Program-made: the position numbers and the translations under genes
NCBI GenBank assembly: GCA_027924645.1
Contig: BSBN01001225.1
Location: 11,488,001 to 11,552,000, forward strand
Source of the DNA: Cunninghamia lanceolata
Taxonomy: Eukaryota > Streptophyta > Pinopsida > Cupressales > Cupressaceae
Reading direction: 5' to 3'
DNA: 64,000 nucleotides
Part shown: in pieces, positions 1-10,671 of the stretch
Layout: every line of letters begins with the position of its first letter
Numbering within the stretch: the first letter of the stretch is position 1
The notes under the pieces: generated by a model
What the model was told of the DNA's origin: nothing
The model's input: only the letters and a program-made list of their open reading frames with translations
Databases searched by the model: none

Positions 1-2
1 TG

Positions 3-536
3 GAGAGGGCTAGGAGTATGCTTAGTGGTGCTATCCTTGAACATATGTTTTGGGCTAAAGTTGTAGCCATTGCTTGCTATCTAGTTAACAGGTCTCCTAC
101 TTCAATGCTCGTTGATAAAACACCCATGGAGGTGTGGTCTGGTAAGAATCCCTCGTTAAGACATCTTCATATTTTTGGTTGTGAGGCATATGCACATGTG
201 CCTAAGGAAAAGAGGTCAAAATTGGAGAACAAGGCAGTTAAGTGTATGTTCATTGGCTATGGTGTCAGTGTGAAAGGGTACAAGCTTTGGGATCATGTGG
301 CTAAAAATGTGTTGTATAGCAGAAGTGTTATTCTCAGAGAAATAACGCCTTCTTCTTTTGTTCTACAGCCAAAAGAGAAAGAAAAGAAAGAGGATGTGGT
401 TCAATTTCCTTCTACCCCTAAGAAGACTGAACCGAAAGATTATGTTGGACCTGATGATGAGGAGAGCTCTATCATCTCTGAAAGTTTAGAAGAAGAGGTA
501 GAACCTCCACCTCAACCTTTGAGGAGGTCCACATGA
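3..536 (+). pseudogene. Copia integrase C-terminal region (P)
   Basis: The translation contains a copia integrase tail: YLVNRSPTS, then the conserved HLHIFGCEAYAHVP stretch, CMFIGYG, and an acidic, proline-containing linker before reverse transcriptase. The catalytic core (D,D-35-E) would be left of the window. The frame ends at a TGA at 534-536, but the same frame carries on with recognisable pol sequence, so this is one broken polyprotein and not a separate gene. Confidence 0.88.
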
Positions 537-1640
537 AACAGGAAGCAACCTGACAGGTTTAGTTTTACATTGCTAGATTCTCATTGTGCTTATGCCTTGA
601 TTACTAACACTGATGAGCCTAGAACTGTGACAAAGGCTATAGACATGAAAGATGCAGGTTCCTGGAAGGAGGCCATAGAGGATGAGATGGCTTTTTTGGA
701 AATGAATAAAACTTGGGACTTGGTGCCTTTGCTTGATGGATGAAAACATGTTGGATGCAAATGGGTGTTCAAGAAGAAATTTAGATAAGATGGCAGTGTT
801 GAGAAGTATAAGGCCAGATTGGTTGCGAAGGGGTATTCACAAGTGGAGGGAATTGATTATGGTGAAATTTTCTCTCCCGTTGCAAAGTTGACATCTATTC
901 GGTTCTTGTTATCTATTGCAGCAGCTTATGACTTAGAAGTGGAACAAATGGATGTGAAGACAGCTTTCCTTCATGGTGACTTGGAGGAAGATATTTATAT
1001 GTCACAGCCTGAGCACTACGTGGTGAAAGGTAAAGAAAATTTGGTTTGTAAGTTAAAGAAGTCTTTATATGGTTTGAAGCTATCTCCTAGGATGTGGTAC
1101 TTGAAGTTTGATGCCTTTGTGTTGTCCATTAGATTTCTGAGATCAAAATCAGATCATTGTGTGTATTACAAGTTTGGCAATGATCGTATTCTCATTATTG
1201 CATTGTATGTTGATGATATGTTGCTGATTGGGAATGGTAAGAATATGATTTCTAATTTGAAGTGTCAGTTGTCAGCATGGTTTGAAATGAAAAACTTAGG
1301 GGCAGCCAGGTACATTCTTGGGATGGAGATTAGAAGAGACAAAGCAAATAAAAAACTTTGGTTAAGCTAGAGTAAGTGTGTGAAGACCGTGTTGGAGAGA
1401 TTCAGTATGGCAGATTGCAGACCATTGTGTGTTCCTGTTTCATTGGGGCCAAAGTTATATGTTAATGATTGTCCAAAGTCTCCTTCTGAGATGGAGGATA
1501 TGAGCATAGTACCTTATGCTAGTGCAGTTGGCAGCTTGATGTATGCTATGGTCTGTACAAGAGTAGACATTGCCTAAGTAGTGGGAGTCCTTAGTCAGTT
1601 TATGGCTAATCCTGGACAGGTACATTGGGTTGTAGTGAAG
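537..1640 (+). pseudogene. Copia reverse transcriptase (P)
   Basis: Reverse transcriptase copies the element RNA into cDNA. The frame reads W(K)EAIEDEM, GCKWVFKKK, KARLVAKGYSQ, QMDVKTAFLHGDL, then the catalytic YVDDMLL motif near 1207-1227, LGMEI, and the Y(A)SAVGSLMYAM segment that leads into RNase H. All blocks are in one frame with in-frame stops at about 738, 786, 1368 and 1575 and no frameshift. At 1368 and 1575 the lost residue was probably Gln (CAG or CAA), consistent with C-to-T change. Not functional. Confidence 0.92.
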
Positions 1641-2156
1641 AGAGTGTTCAGATATTTGAGGGGTACTTCCAAGTATTCCTTATGTTATCATGGTTATCCT
1701 ACAGGACCTTAGCATTCTGTGAGTATTCATGGATTTGTGGATTCTGATTGGGTAGGTGACATTGACAGTAGGAGATCCACCAGTGCTTATGTGTTTACCA
1801 TGCTTGGTGGTGCTATTAGTTGGATGAGTAAGCAACAACGTGTGGTTGCTTTGTCCATGATAGAAGCAGAGTACATGGCAGTAACTCATACTTGTAAGGA
1901 ATCCATTTGGCTTAAGAGGTTGTGTTCAGATATTGGTTTTGATGCAGGACAAATTACTATTTGTTGTAATAGTCAGAGTGTGATTTTCTTAGCAAAGAAT
2001 CCTACTTTCCATGCCAGAACAAAGCACATTGATGTTTAGTATCATTTTGTTCATGATATGGTAGAAGATGGGAAGGTGATATTGGAGAAGGTTGACACTT
2101 TGAAGAATATTGCAGATGCATTGACGAAACTTGTGGGCATAGATAAGTTCAAATGA
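1641..2156 (+). pseudogene. Copia RNase H and pol C-terminus (P)
   Basis: RNase H removes the RNA strand during cDNA synthesis. Visible motifs are GFVDSDWVGDIDSRRSTS, ISWMSKQQRVVALS, EAEYMA, the CNSQSVIFLAKNP segment (copia copies usually have D in place of the first C), and HARTKHIDV. The pol end ADALTKL lies just before the LTR. Stops at 1710, 2037 and 2154 break the frame. The usual Asp in the third motif appears replaced by Cys (CCNSQS), a further sign of decay. Confidence 0.9.
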
Positions 2157-2232
2157 TGTTTGGAGTCTATGGGCCTCTTGGCCCCTAGCAATTAAATCTT
2201 GTCATTCTATTGGCTCTTACAAGGTGTTCAAC

Positions 2233-2243
2233 AAGTGGGAGAA
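2233..2243 (+). other. Polypurine tract of P
   Basis: AAGTGGGAGAA lies just before the 3' LTR, the usual place for the plus-strand priming site of a copia element. The LTR start next to it looks mutated: CGCTGGG where TGTTGGG would be expected. Confidence 0.7.
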
Positions 2244-2246
2244 CGC

Positions 2247-3280
2247 TGGGAATTAAGGTGTCTTAACCTTTGCAAATTCCTAGCATTGTTTATTTAATTG
2301 TGTATATATTTCTTTGCCTATGATGTAATTTATGTTGCACATCTTGTTTTGTCATTTAGTGTGAAGTGGCATGGTGAGTTGTCACTCAACTTGGAAGGTG
2401 ACTAGGATGGTCAACTCATCCCATGTGGATTTAGACGTCTCATTTGAGGTGGCACTAATATGCCATGTGTAGGCATCTTGTGGTATGTGGAAGAGGATAT
2501 TCCATATGACAGAATCTATGACACGTAAGAGCCAAGTATAGAGATTCCTATGACAAGTGGGGACAAGTGTCAGAGAGTATCTTTGCATGAGAGAAAGGCA
2601 TCTTTGGGTGCCCAAGCTGGGCTATGACATGTTCTAAGAGGAATATGCTATATTTAGCCTTGTATGATGGATTCTCTTACAACATTTAAGGTTGTTATGT
2701 TGGGAATATTTTATGATAGCTGTAAGATGCGTAAGAGCATCTGTCATAGTCTACTTTTAGCCTTGGAGCGCTCCATCTTGGGAAGTCAAATCTGCCATGT
2801 TATGACAGATGTAAGAAAGTTATATTCATGTTGGACAAGTGTCCTTGGGTGTTGGAAAATGGCCATGTGTCCAAGATGGACGCCCATCTCTAGAAGCTTC
2901 CCATTTATGCCTTGTATCTCTATATAATGTGGAGTTTGGAGTTGTAGTTTGCATAGTTGATATACAGGTACTGTTATGCTACCAGAATCACTCCAGAAAT
3001 GACATTTGAAGACTCTTGGAAGAACTTGCATTGCAAGTGTATTGTAAATTGTTATTGTTTTGATAATACATTGTGCAGGTTTTAGAGTTTGGGGTTTTCA
3101 CCTGAAAAGGTTTTCCCCACGATATATCTTGTCACATGTTCTCTTATGTTTGTGTTTGTTGTTGTAATATCTATGTTATATGTTTAACATTGCTGCAATT
3201 GTAAGGATTAAAAAGAATTTGCATACATCTCCCCTTATTAGATCGGTATATGAAGTGTTTCCGCGTACCTTGCTTCCTTT
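2247..3280 (+). repeat. 3' LTR of P
   Basis: It follows the purine tract and pol end, contains a TATA-like box (2921-2927), and near its end a typical LTR tail with the AAGGTTTTCCCC stretch. The left edge is within a few bases of 2244-2247. The right edge is inferred from the start of E-LTR similarity, not from a paired LTR, so the length (about 1.03 kb) is provisional. ORFs predicted inside it have no coding character. Confidence 0.65.
2921..2927 (+). promoter_or_regulatory. TATA-like box in P's LTR
   Basis: TATATAA sits about two-thirds into the LTR, a normal place for the retrotransposon promoter that starts the R region. Confidence 0.45.
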
Positions 3281-3904
3281 CACACTCACATATTTATCTT
3301 CACAATCATTGCCTCACCTAGACCAACTAGGTTTACAATATATACAAGACATTACATTCATTACATAACAAGTTGGCCAATACAACAAGAATATCACATT
3401 TTACAAGTAGGCCAGAGATCACACAACATGAAACATGCATAGGGCAAGCCCTATCATGAACATATACACGTTACTACAAAAGGAAACACATGCCTTACAA
3501 ATCCCAACACATGCTTAGTCCAGTCCTCAACATCCTTTACATCATCATCCTTCAAGGAATAACATCCGCACGCTTCACAAATTTGAATTAGGTCACCCTT
3601 AAGAAAGAACACATGAAGCATGTAGCACAACGGTCATTTCAACTTGGCGGTACTCATGATTGATTAAACATTGCTTGTGCTTCTTCCAGATGAGTTGGCA
3701 GGACTTATACACTATCTCTAGACATTCCTTGAACTCCGCATAGCAACAACTTTGTGGCATACATCATCAATCTTCCTTTGTTGGCCGGGCAAGAGCATAA
3801 CCCAAAAACACCATCATTTTAGACCTCAATCAATTTTGCAGAGAGAAAAAAGGAATCTTGTAGAGCAACTGGAGACAACACAAGATTATCAAGACCATCT
3901 TTCG
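3281..3904 (-). repeat. Left (3') LTR remnant of element E
   Basis: It matches 7204-7292 joined to 55202-55732 (the right LTR of E) along its length, for example the CAAGTTGGCCAATACAACAAG stretch interrupted in the other copy by element A. It therefore preserves the empty site of A's insertion (ATTACATAACAAGTTGG near 3360-3378). About half the expected length is missing at its left end, beside P. Its right end reads ..TTTCG against ..TTTCA in the partner, so the terminal dinucleotide has mutated. Divergence from the partner is visibly high, so E is old. Confidence 0.85.
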
Positions 3905-4747
3905 TCAACCAATTTGCCATTTCAAGAAGCAACAAGCTAGTGCACATCATCAGTATATAATCTAAGAACAACTAGGCATCTAAAACTATCTATATCATAA
4001 CTTTCATTTGAAAAATAAGCTTGCAGACCACCAAACCACCTAAAACACAAATGGATAAACTCATACATAGCTCTGAACATATCCTCAAAACCGCATGGGC
4101 AAATCTTCACTTGCGGAGGAATACGGAGCATTCCAAACTGTCTTCACCAACACATTATACTTCCAAAGCATGGACTGGAACTCAATCACTTGTAACTTTC
4201 ACCGAGGAGGAGAAAATGATCTAAAACTTTGGATTTAGCACCTTTACAACATCCTTAACTTAAGTTATGAACCACATGACCATAGCTTCAAATGCAAAGG
4301 AATGTGAAGCATTTTACCAGATAGTCTTTCAGGCAGCTTCCTACAACAGAAACCTTCACCAACTTCTAGAGGCCAAAACCTTCATATAACAACACATGCA
4401 TCCTTAGGAACAATAGGAAGGATCACACAACATGCCACAGGTCATCAACAACATCTTATCATCCTCAGCATAGCTTCTAATTCCCATCTTAATATATCAT
4501 CATTCATCTTAGTGCTTCTAATTTCCATCTTAATATTTCATCATTCATCTTTGTGCTTCTAATTCACATCTTAATAATTCATCATGAAATCATCTTTGCT
4601 GACTCAAGCATGCTCAAAACAAATTAACTTGACACTAATCAAGGCATTACATCCAACCATGAATACCAGGAACATCACTACATCTCACTGCAGGCAATCA
4701 GATCAAAATCATTAACTCTTGGATACCATAAGCCATAATCCAGAGTT
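3905..4747. other. Internal sequence of E/H without recognisable gene
   Basis: 843 bases of AT-rich sequence between E's left LTR and the H LTR. Short ORFs on both strands have no family signature. The only structure is a 41-bp tandem repeat (separate entry). It may be E's 3' untranslated region or H's internal region. Confidence 0.5.
4473..4595. repeat. 41-bp tandem repeat, three copies
   Basis: Units begin at 4473, 4514 and 4555 with GCTTCTAATT(T/C)(C/A)CATCTTAATA, then TCATCATTCATCTT. The third copy is diverged at its end. Period 41 bp. Confidence 0.8.
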
Positions 4748-5959
4748 TGTTAGACTTAGGGCAGACAACTGAGAGGGGGGGTGAATCAGTTGTACAAAAC
4801 TTTCTTCCAATTAAACACTTAACTCCACTTTGCAATTCAGCAGCATAATTAATAAATCAATCATGGAAACATAATGCAATGAATCAAGAGCATAAACACA
4901 TCAACACATGAGACACCAATATTTTGACGTGAAAAACCCGGTTAAGGGAAAAACCACGGGGTGATTAACCCAAGATTGTATTCTCTGTTAGAAGAATAGA
5001 AAGAACAAATGGCACATGCCAATTAGGGCTCACTGCCCGAGCACACTGCTCACAAGAGGCCCACTGCCTACAGGAGACACACTGTCTACAAAGAAATAAG
5101 TATCACCTACTTGAACTAGAAAATAGCATCTTCACCATGCTTGAATTAGTTCCATTGAAGACCAATACTTATGCTCTGCCTTTCGCTCTCCTCCTCACTT
5201 CCACACACACATCTCTACTAGGTCACTTTTGAAATGACTTCGCAATCCCTTATTTATACAAGACATCAACTTAGGAATAATCATCTAAGTCGGCAAACAT
5301 CTACAAGAACATCCGCAAGATGTAAAACTCATCCAGTCGGCCAGTCTCAGGAAGAACACCATCATCCGGAAGTTATTCCTCAATTGCGAGCTCCAACTTC
5401 AATGCGGACCACCAACACAAACTGGACACGGTACACAAACCTCCACAAGCTTGCATGAACCATCAAGAACATCCACACTTCATCTGCTTACTAAAATTCT
5501 TCTCTCCTTCATCCAGAACCTCAAGAACACAGTCTGTCACCACTGTCACAAAAGAATAGATGCTTGCAAACCTTCAAACCATGAACCAATCGAGTTGACA
5601 CTTCACAAGGACTTCCTTAACACTCCCTCAAATCCACAGAACAGGATAATGCATTTTCGGATCTCACCGGACCTGTCTGTATCACTCTGTCACCACTGAG
5701 CACCTACCAGAACTGGTTTTACTTGAACAGCAACAACTTCCTCATATCTTCATGCAGACCTCTTAAATCTCTACTGGATCACCTTAAGACACATATCTAC
5801 AAACCCTTTAATCCGCATTCTCTGTCATCCTATCTTGGATATTTACCTTATTGTCATCATTGTTCCTGATTCAGACTAATTTTCTCAATATCCTCAGCAC
5901 ACATCTCATCCAATCCTTATCATTAATGCAACAAGAGTATGTTGTCATCAATGACAACA
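4748..5959 (-). repeat. H: minus-strand LTR related to F's LTR
   Basis: On the minus strand it starts TGTTGTCATTGATGACAAC and ends with GATTCACCCCCCCTCTCAG then ..CTAACA. Its last 400 or so bases (the GGCAGTG..CCTCTTGTGAGCAGT run, the TTCTAACAGAGAATACAATC run, the gattcaccc tail) match F's LTR at 59220-59505, so both belong to one family. A minus-strand TATA box is at 5251-5258. There is no clear target duplication, and the primer site next to the left end is displaced or degenerate (TATGGTATCC about 20 bases away). It may be a solo LTR in E or one end of a decayed element. Confidence 0.7.
5251..5258 (-). promoter_or_regulatory. TATA box in LTR H
   Basis: TATAAATA on the minus strand, upstream of the R/U5-like part shared with F. 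Confidence 0.45.
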
Positions 5960-6537
5960 CCAGTTAGACCCATACTTGCAACAAAGTTCCCTGCAAGTAT
6001 CTAAATATTCTTTTCACTGCCTTCTCATGTGTTTGCTTGGGATTAGCTTTATATCTGGCAACCACACATACTACATGCATAATATCAGGTCTATAAGCAA
6101 TCAAGTACAACAATCCTCCAATAATAGATCTATAGGAAGTCTAGTCAACCTCTGAAGACTCGTCATTCTTTCTCAAGTGACATCCAGTGACCATAAGAAT
6201 ACTCCATACCAAACTTCTTCAACATACCAAACTTCTTCAACATCTCTCTAACATACCTAGCCTAAGAAATAAAGATGCCATCGTCTAATTGAGCAATTTG
6301 AAGCCCAAGGAAGAAAGACATCTCACCAATCATAGACATTTCAAACTCTTTTTGCATCTCCTATGCAAACCTTTTACACATATCATCATCTCCACCAAAG
6401 ATGATGTCATCAACATATAGTACAACTATCAATATCATATATCCTTCTTCCTTTATGCAAAGATTGCTATATGTGGTACCTTTCTTGAATCCTTGTTGAA
6501 GTATTTATCCAACCTGGCATACCAAGCTCTAGGTGCT
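5960..6537 (-). pseudogene. Copia reverse transcriptase fragment (E)
   Basis: Minus-strand translation, with stops and probable frameshifts, shows the copia blocks APRAWYARLDKYF, VLYVDDIIFGG (catalytic YVDD), EFEMSMIGEMSFFLGLQI, then, degraded, the SIIGGLLYL-like and KRIFRYL-like segments that precede RNase H. It begins directly at the primer site (6538-6550): the codons for QAPRAW run out of the primer sequence with no gag, protease, integrase or RT N-terminus between. The other end is cut by LTR H at 5959. Not functional. Confidence 0.85.
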
Positions 6538-6550
6538 TGCTCTGATACCA
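6538..6550 (-). other. Primer binding site of E (initiator-Met type)
   Basis: The minus strand reads TGGTATCAGAGCA two bases inside the LTR end ..CAACA, the standard plant primer site complementary to initiator-Met tRNA. Confidence 0.85.
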
Positions 6551-6777
6551 ATTGTTGAGCACACCAAGATACTGAGAGGGGGGTGAATCAATATCTAAAC
6601 AAACTTCAAATCCTCTGGAGCAGACTAAAACTTAAGCATTACAACATCAACATAAACATGAAAGATCAACACAATGCACATCAACACATAACACCATATG
6701 TACGTGGTAAACCCAAGAAGGGAAAAACTATGGTGAGGATTAACTCACAATATATGAAGCTCAATATTACAACTTTG

Positions 6778-6960
6778 TTTTAGGGCTACAACCCAAGGAA
6801 GCTACTACTCCCCGCTGACTTTATTTTAGGGCTACAACCCAAGAAAGCTTCAACTCCCTGAAGACTTTCTTTTAGGGACACTCCCAAGGAAGCTACAACT
6901 CCCTGCAGACTTTGTTTTAGGGATACAACCCAAGGAAGAAGCTACTCCCTGATCTGAGAA
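6778..6960. repeat. 46-bp tandem repeat in E's LTR, four copies
   Basis: Units start with TTTTAGGG at 6778, 6824, 6870 and 6915 and share (A)CAACCCAAGGAAGCT and AACTCCCTG. The copies have diverged, so the array is old. Confidence 0.85.
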
Positions 6961-7287
6961 CAAACTCAAAGATGATTATAGTATGTGACATTCCTTCTAC
7001 TCCCTAAAAACTGACATTGAAGCTCACACCTTTGATGATTGCAATTCAACCTCTTCTAATGATTGGATCAATTAGGCACACTCTTCACTTCCCCCTATCA
7101 CAGAAATGTCTTCAAGATGAATCATGATAGCCCTTATTACTTCTGCTCTTTCTCCTTCATTCACACATCCTAATGCATAACTTGTTCATACTCTGCTCTT
7201 TTACACACTCGTATATTTATCTTCGCAATCATTGCCTCAATTAGACCAACTAGGTTTAAAATATATACAAGACATTACATTGATTAC

Positions 7288-7292
7288 ATAAC
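7288..7292. repeat. Target site duplication of A, left copy
   Basis: ATAAC directly before TGATGG. The identical ATAAC is at 55197-55201 after A's terminal CCAACA. E's left LTR shows the single-copy empty site. Confidence 0.93.
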
Positions 7293-7951
7293 TGATGGAA
7301 GTTGTTTGTCATTGATGTCAAAAGTTGTGTAGTTGTTATGCCTTCATGTGGTATGGTGGTGAGTGTCATGATGGTGAGATTCATGATTGTGTTGATGGAT
7401 TAAAGACATCAGGTTCAGTGGATCATTCACATGTTGCTTCAAGTGTTCACATGCATATTGTTGATGTCATCATGCCTCAAATGTTATGCCATGATTTGAT
7501 GTTGATAGCTTGTTGATACTTCAAGTGTTCATAATACTTGGTGCCCATCATACAAAGTTTAGAAGGATGTTGTCAATTGGGTTGACTTGATAGGTGTTGA
7601 TACATTGATAAGGAATCACTCATTTTGGCTTCATAAGTGTGTTTTGTTGTTCCTTTGTTGTTCATGGTTCCAAAGACTTCATACAGTGCTCTTGCATTCT
7701 TGATGTTCACAGGAGATAGTTGTTCATGAGTTGACATTGGTTGAGGGATGGTTGAGTTCCATGATGCCATGATGCCATGAGGTGCATGATGTTGTGAATA
7801 TGGTTTTCATGATAAGGTCTCTCAGGCATGTTGTTGATAACATGATGTGCTTGTGTATCAAGAGAGGCAATGTTGACCATCCAGGACTTTTGTTCCTTTT
7901 AGGACTTGCTCAGTGTTTGTGTTGTTGATACAGGAGTTCACACATGCATGT
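7293..7951 (+). repeat. 5' LTR of A, first segment
   Basis: Begins TGATGGAAGTTGTTTGTCATTG, identical in start to the 3' LTR at 52643, and matches it to CACATGCATGT, where N is inserted. ORFs here lie within LTR sequence and are repeated in the 3' copy without coding conservation. Confidence 0.93.
7947..7951. repeat. Target site duplication of N, left copy
   Basis: CATGT before N's TGATGCAGG. The second copy is at 14440-14444. A's 3' LTR near 53293-53303 shows the uninterrupted site. Confidence 0.92.
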
Positions 7952-8792
7952 TGATGCAGGAGCATCCCTGGTTCAAGAGTAATCTTGCATCAACCAAAAA
8001 TATTTGCATTTTAGTTTGTTTGCATTTCAGTTCTTTCATTTTCTAGTTCAGTTCAGGCAGTTTAGTCAGTAGCAGTTTTCAGCTTGTGGTCTGGTTTTGG
8101 CATTTCACATCTTGCAGATCTAGACTTAGCATCTACATTCATTCATCTACATCATATCAATAATTCAGAGCATTTGGATCAGTTACCGGAAATATATCGC
8201 TATCAGAAGATCAACTGTTTTCTCATAGCAGAGCATTCTAACAGTTCCTGATAATCAGGTAAAGGAGAAGGCTTGCGGATCATTCTTTGACTTGTGGATC
8301 TCAATGACATACCATTAAATGTCCTTTGGTTCATATCCGACCTTCCTCGAGGGTCCGCACATTGTTCCATTCATTTGAGGAAGTGTTATATGCATTTAGG
8401 TCTGACCTACCTGTGAACACGTTACAGCTCTTCATTGGAGTTTGTGACCTTCCTTGGCTGACACGGAGGAATCTATTGGTCCAAAAATGATATATAAAGA
8501 TGTAATAGATTCTTAGGAAAGTAGTTATCAAGTTCATGATATATTGATAGCTGATAGTTTAGATTTTGTGCAAAGGAGCCTCAAAGCTTTATCTTGTGCA
8601 TGTATGTATTCAGGCCTGTGAGCCCTAATTCTAAGCCCGCATATTGTTGGCTAGATTATATTTGAATTCTACGATATACCAAATGATTGAATCTGCATTT
8701 GTTTCATTTCTCTAAGTTGTTTCCATTGTGTTTACTCTTGCTGCACGGTCTAGACAGTTCATTCTGTGAACCCTCCTACCGTGACTGCACCA
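7952..8792 (+). repeat. 5' LTR of N
   Basis: TGATGCAGGAGCATCC .. CTGCACCA, matching 13600-14439. A TATA box is at 8491-8498. The primer site follows two bases after its end. Confidence 0.93.
8491..8498 (+). promoter_or_regulatory. TATA box in N's 5' LTR
   Basis: TATATAAA, conserved in the 3' LTR at 14138-14145 at the same relative place. Confidence 0.55.
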
Positions 8793-8794
8793 AG

Positions 8795-8805
8795 TGGTAT
8801 CAAAG
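8795..8805 (+). other. Primer binding site of N
   Basis: TGGTATCAAAG, close to the initiator-Met type site, two bases after the LTR. Confidence 0.8.
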
Positions 8806-8980
8806 TGAAAGTTTGATTCTTTGGAATGAATTGGCAAAGGGGATTCTGTAAGATCTTTTTTAAAGCAAATCATTGATCTGAGGTAGGTTACTTGTGTGCA
8901 ACCAATCACTGATTGAGAGGCAGTTGTCACTTGTAGCCTGATTTCTGAACTTGAGGTAGTTTGCACTTGATCCTAGGAAG

Positions 8981-10120
8981 ATGCCACTGCGGAGAGTTCC
9001 TCCTGTTGGTACAATGGCTAATAGAATGGATGAGATGATGGAATTGATGAGAACAATGTGAATTTGTTTGGATGTTGTTAAGTTAGATAGGTGAAGAGGA
9101 TTAACACCTAGACCTAATATTTAAAGTGATGATGAGGAAGAATTTCAATCTGCTGAACAAACTAGTGAAACCCTAGAAGGCAATGAAGAAGAAGAATCAG
9201 ATCAGATAAAGATGTTGTGAGCTATTTCAAAGATTGAAAAAAGACCTAGAGTTGATGTACCGAACTATACTGGTAATTTGAATCCTGAAGAATTGATTGA
9301 CTGGATAAATGAGATGGAAGAATACTTTGAATATGAGGAGATTGAAGATCTAGAGAAGGTGAAATTTGCAAAGACAAAATTAAAGGGACAGTTTGCTATA
9401 TGGTGGAAAGAAGTTCAGTTGGAAATAAATACAAGAGGAAAGGAAAAGATTACAAATTGGGACCGGATGGTGACAAAGTTGAAGAATCAATTTATACCTG
9501 CTGACTATGAGTTGGAGTTGCTGAAAAGATTGCAAAACCTAAGACAAAAGGAGAAAGCTGTGAAGGAATACACTGAAGAATTTCATAAGATGATCATAAG
9601 GATAGGACATAGTGAAGCAAGCAAGGAGAAAGTGGCTAGATACATCAATGGACTGAGATTGAACATTCAAGAAGAACTAAGTTTGGTAAGGATGACATCT
9701 TTGGAAGAAGCATATCAGTTTACCTTGAAAGTTGAAGAGAATCTGAATAAGAAACATGATTAGAGACAGAAAGGTAGAGGAGGTAAATTTTAGAGAGGTA
9801 GAGCATTTTTTGGATATGATAGATCATTTGTGGAGCAAAACAAGTTTGATAACCCATTTAAGAAGGATGACAGAGATAACAATGCTCACCGAAGAGATGA
9901 CAGAAATTTTTACCAGAGAGGAAACCCTAGTGCATACCGGAATGAAGGATACAAAAGAGAAGGAAGAGGATTTGATAAGAGGATATTCAGAGGTACTTGT
10001 TTCAAGTGTGGAGGTGAAGGACATAGAGCATTTGAATGTAATCAGGGTAGTACAAGAAAGAAGACAGAGAATAGTGGGAGAGTAGCCTATGTTGAGGAAG
10101 AACCTGTTGAATCACCTAGT
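8981..10120 (+). pseudogene. Chromovirus gag (N)
   Basis: Gag forms the particle and binds element RNA. One frame runs from ATG 8981: a short N-terminal part with four stops, an acidic stretch, the capsid-like domain (9278-9763, with ELIDWINEMEEYFEYEE, WWKEVQL, YTEEFHKM, KVARYINGLR), then an arginine-rich segment and the zinc knuckle CFKCGGEGHRAFEC (9998-10039, CX2CX4HX4C). Stops at 9059, several before 9278, and 9761 (TAG, probably once CAG) break it. The frame continues into protease with no separate stop. Confidence 0.9.
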
Positions 10121-10640
10121 TCGGTTGGTAAACCTGAGAAAGGAGAATCCTTGGTGATGAGGAGAGCACTATTTCAAGTAGAGACAAATGAGGAACCATC
10201 ACAGAGGAAAAGTCTATTCAGAACTAGATGCAAATCCAAAGGTAAGTGTTGTAAAGTTGTAATTGATAGTGGTAGTTCAAATAAACTAGTTTCAGAAGAG
10301 ATGGTGACTATGCTAAAATTGGAAAGATTGAAACACCCTAAGCCCTATCAAATAGCATGGATTCAGGATGATCATAAGGTACTAGTGAGTGAACAATGTT
10401 TGGTGAAATTTCATATTAGATCTTATCAGGATGAAGTCTTGTGTGATATTAAATGCCCATGGATGTTTGTCATATCTTGTTGGGTAGATCTTGGCAATAT
10501 GATAGAAAAGCTATACATGATGGGAGAAAGAACACATATACTATAACAGCAAATGGGAAAAGAATTACTTTGATTCCTTTGGAAGATGATCCTAAAGATG
10601 TGGTATGTGGAAATGTTAGAATCTGTTTGGTAGATGGAAG
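10121..10640 (+). pseudogene. Aspartic protease of N
   Basis: The active-site triad is visible as VIDSGSSNKLVS with the Asp codon at 10265-10267, followed by QIAWIQDDHKVLVSEQCLVKF. Near 10450-10480 the reading frame shifts: the later part (MDVCHILLGRSWQYDRKAIHDG, a family hallmark) is in a different frame. The enzyme would cleave the Gag-Pol polyprotein. Broken. Confidence 0.87.
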
Positions 10641-10671
10641 GAAATTTTTGGATGGTTTGAAATAGGAAAGT

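Larger units (their letters stand above)
1..3280 (+). mobile_element. Element P: 3' part of a Ty1/copia retrotransposon
   Basis: The window opens inside a copia polyprotein. The order integrase C-terminus, reverse transcriptase, RNase H, purine-rich tract, LTR is the normal 3' half of a plus-strand copia element. The 5' LTR, gag, protease and integrase core lie left of the window. The right edge is placed where sequence matching E's LTR begins (about 3281), so P was probably inserted in, or truncates, that LTR. A target duplication cannot be checked because the left end is missing. Confidence 0.9.
3281..7292 (-). mobile_element. Element E, left portion (continues at 55202-55732)
   Basis: A minus-strand copia-type retrotransposon: left LTR remnant, internal sequence, reverse transcriptase fragment, an initiator-Met-type primer site in minus orientation (6538-6550), then the right LTR, split by the 47.9 kb insertion A. 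No gag, protease or integrase is visible. It is the oldest host in the nested stack. Confidence 0.8.
6553..7292 (-). repeat. Right (5') LTR of E, first segment
   Basis: On the minus strand it ends ..GTGCTCAACA at 6553 beside the primer site. It carries the GATTCACCCCCC tail (6576-6596 region) and a 46-bp tandem repeat. At 7292 it is cut by element A and resumes at 55202. With the second segment the LTR is about 1.27 kb. A TATA-like stretch (minus strand, about 7262-7271) matches the position of that in H. Confidence 0.85.

Noticed and set aside
4473..4595. CRISPR-like array
   Set aside because: Three diverged back-to-back units without spacers; ordinary tandem repeat in plant DNA.
4748..5959. 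Clean solo-LTR insertion of H in E
   Set aside because: Flanks do not show a matching 5-bp duplication (CCAGT right; left differs), so the event is left open.
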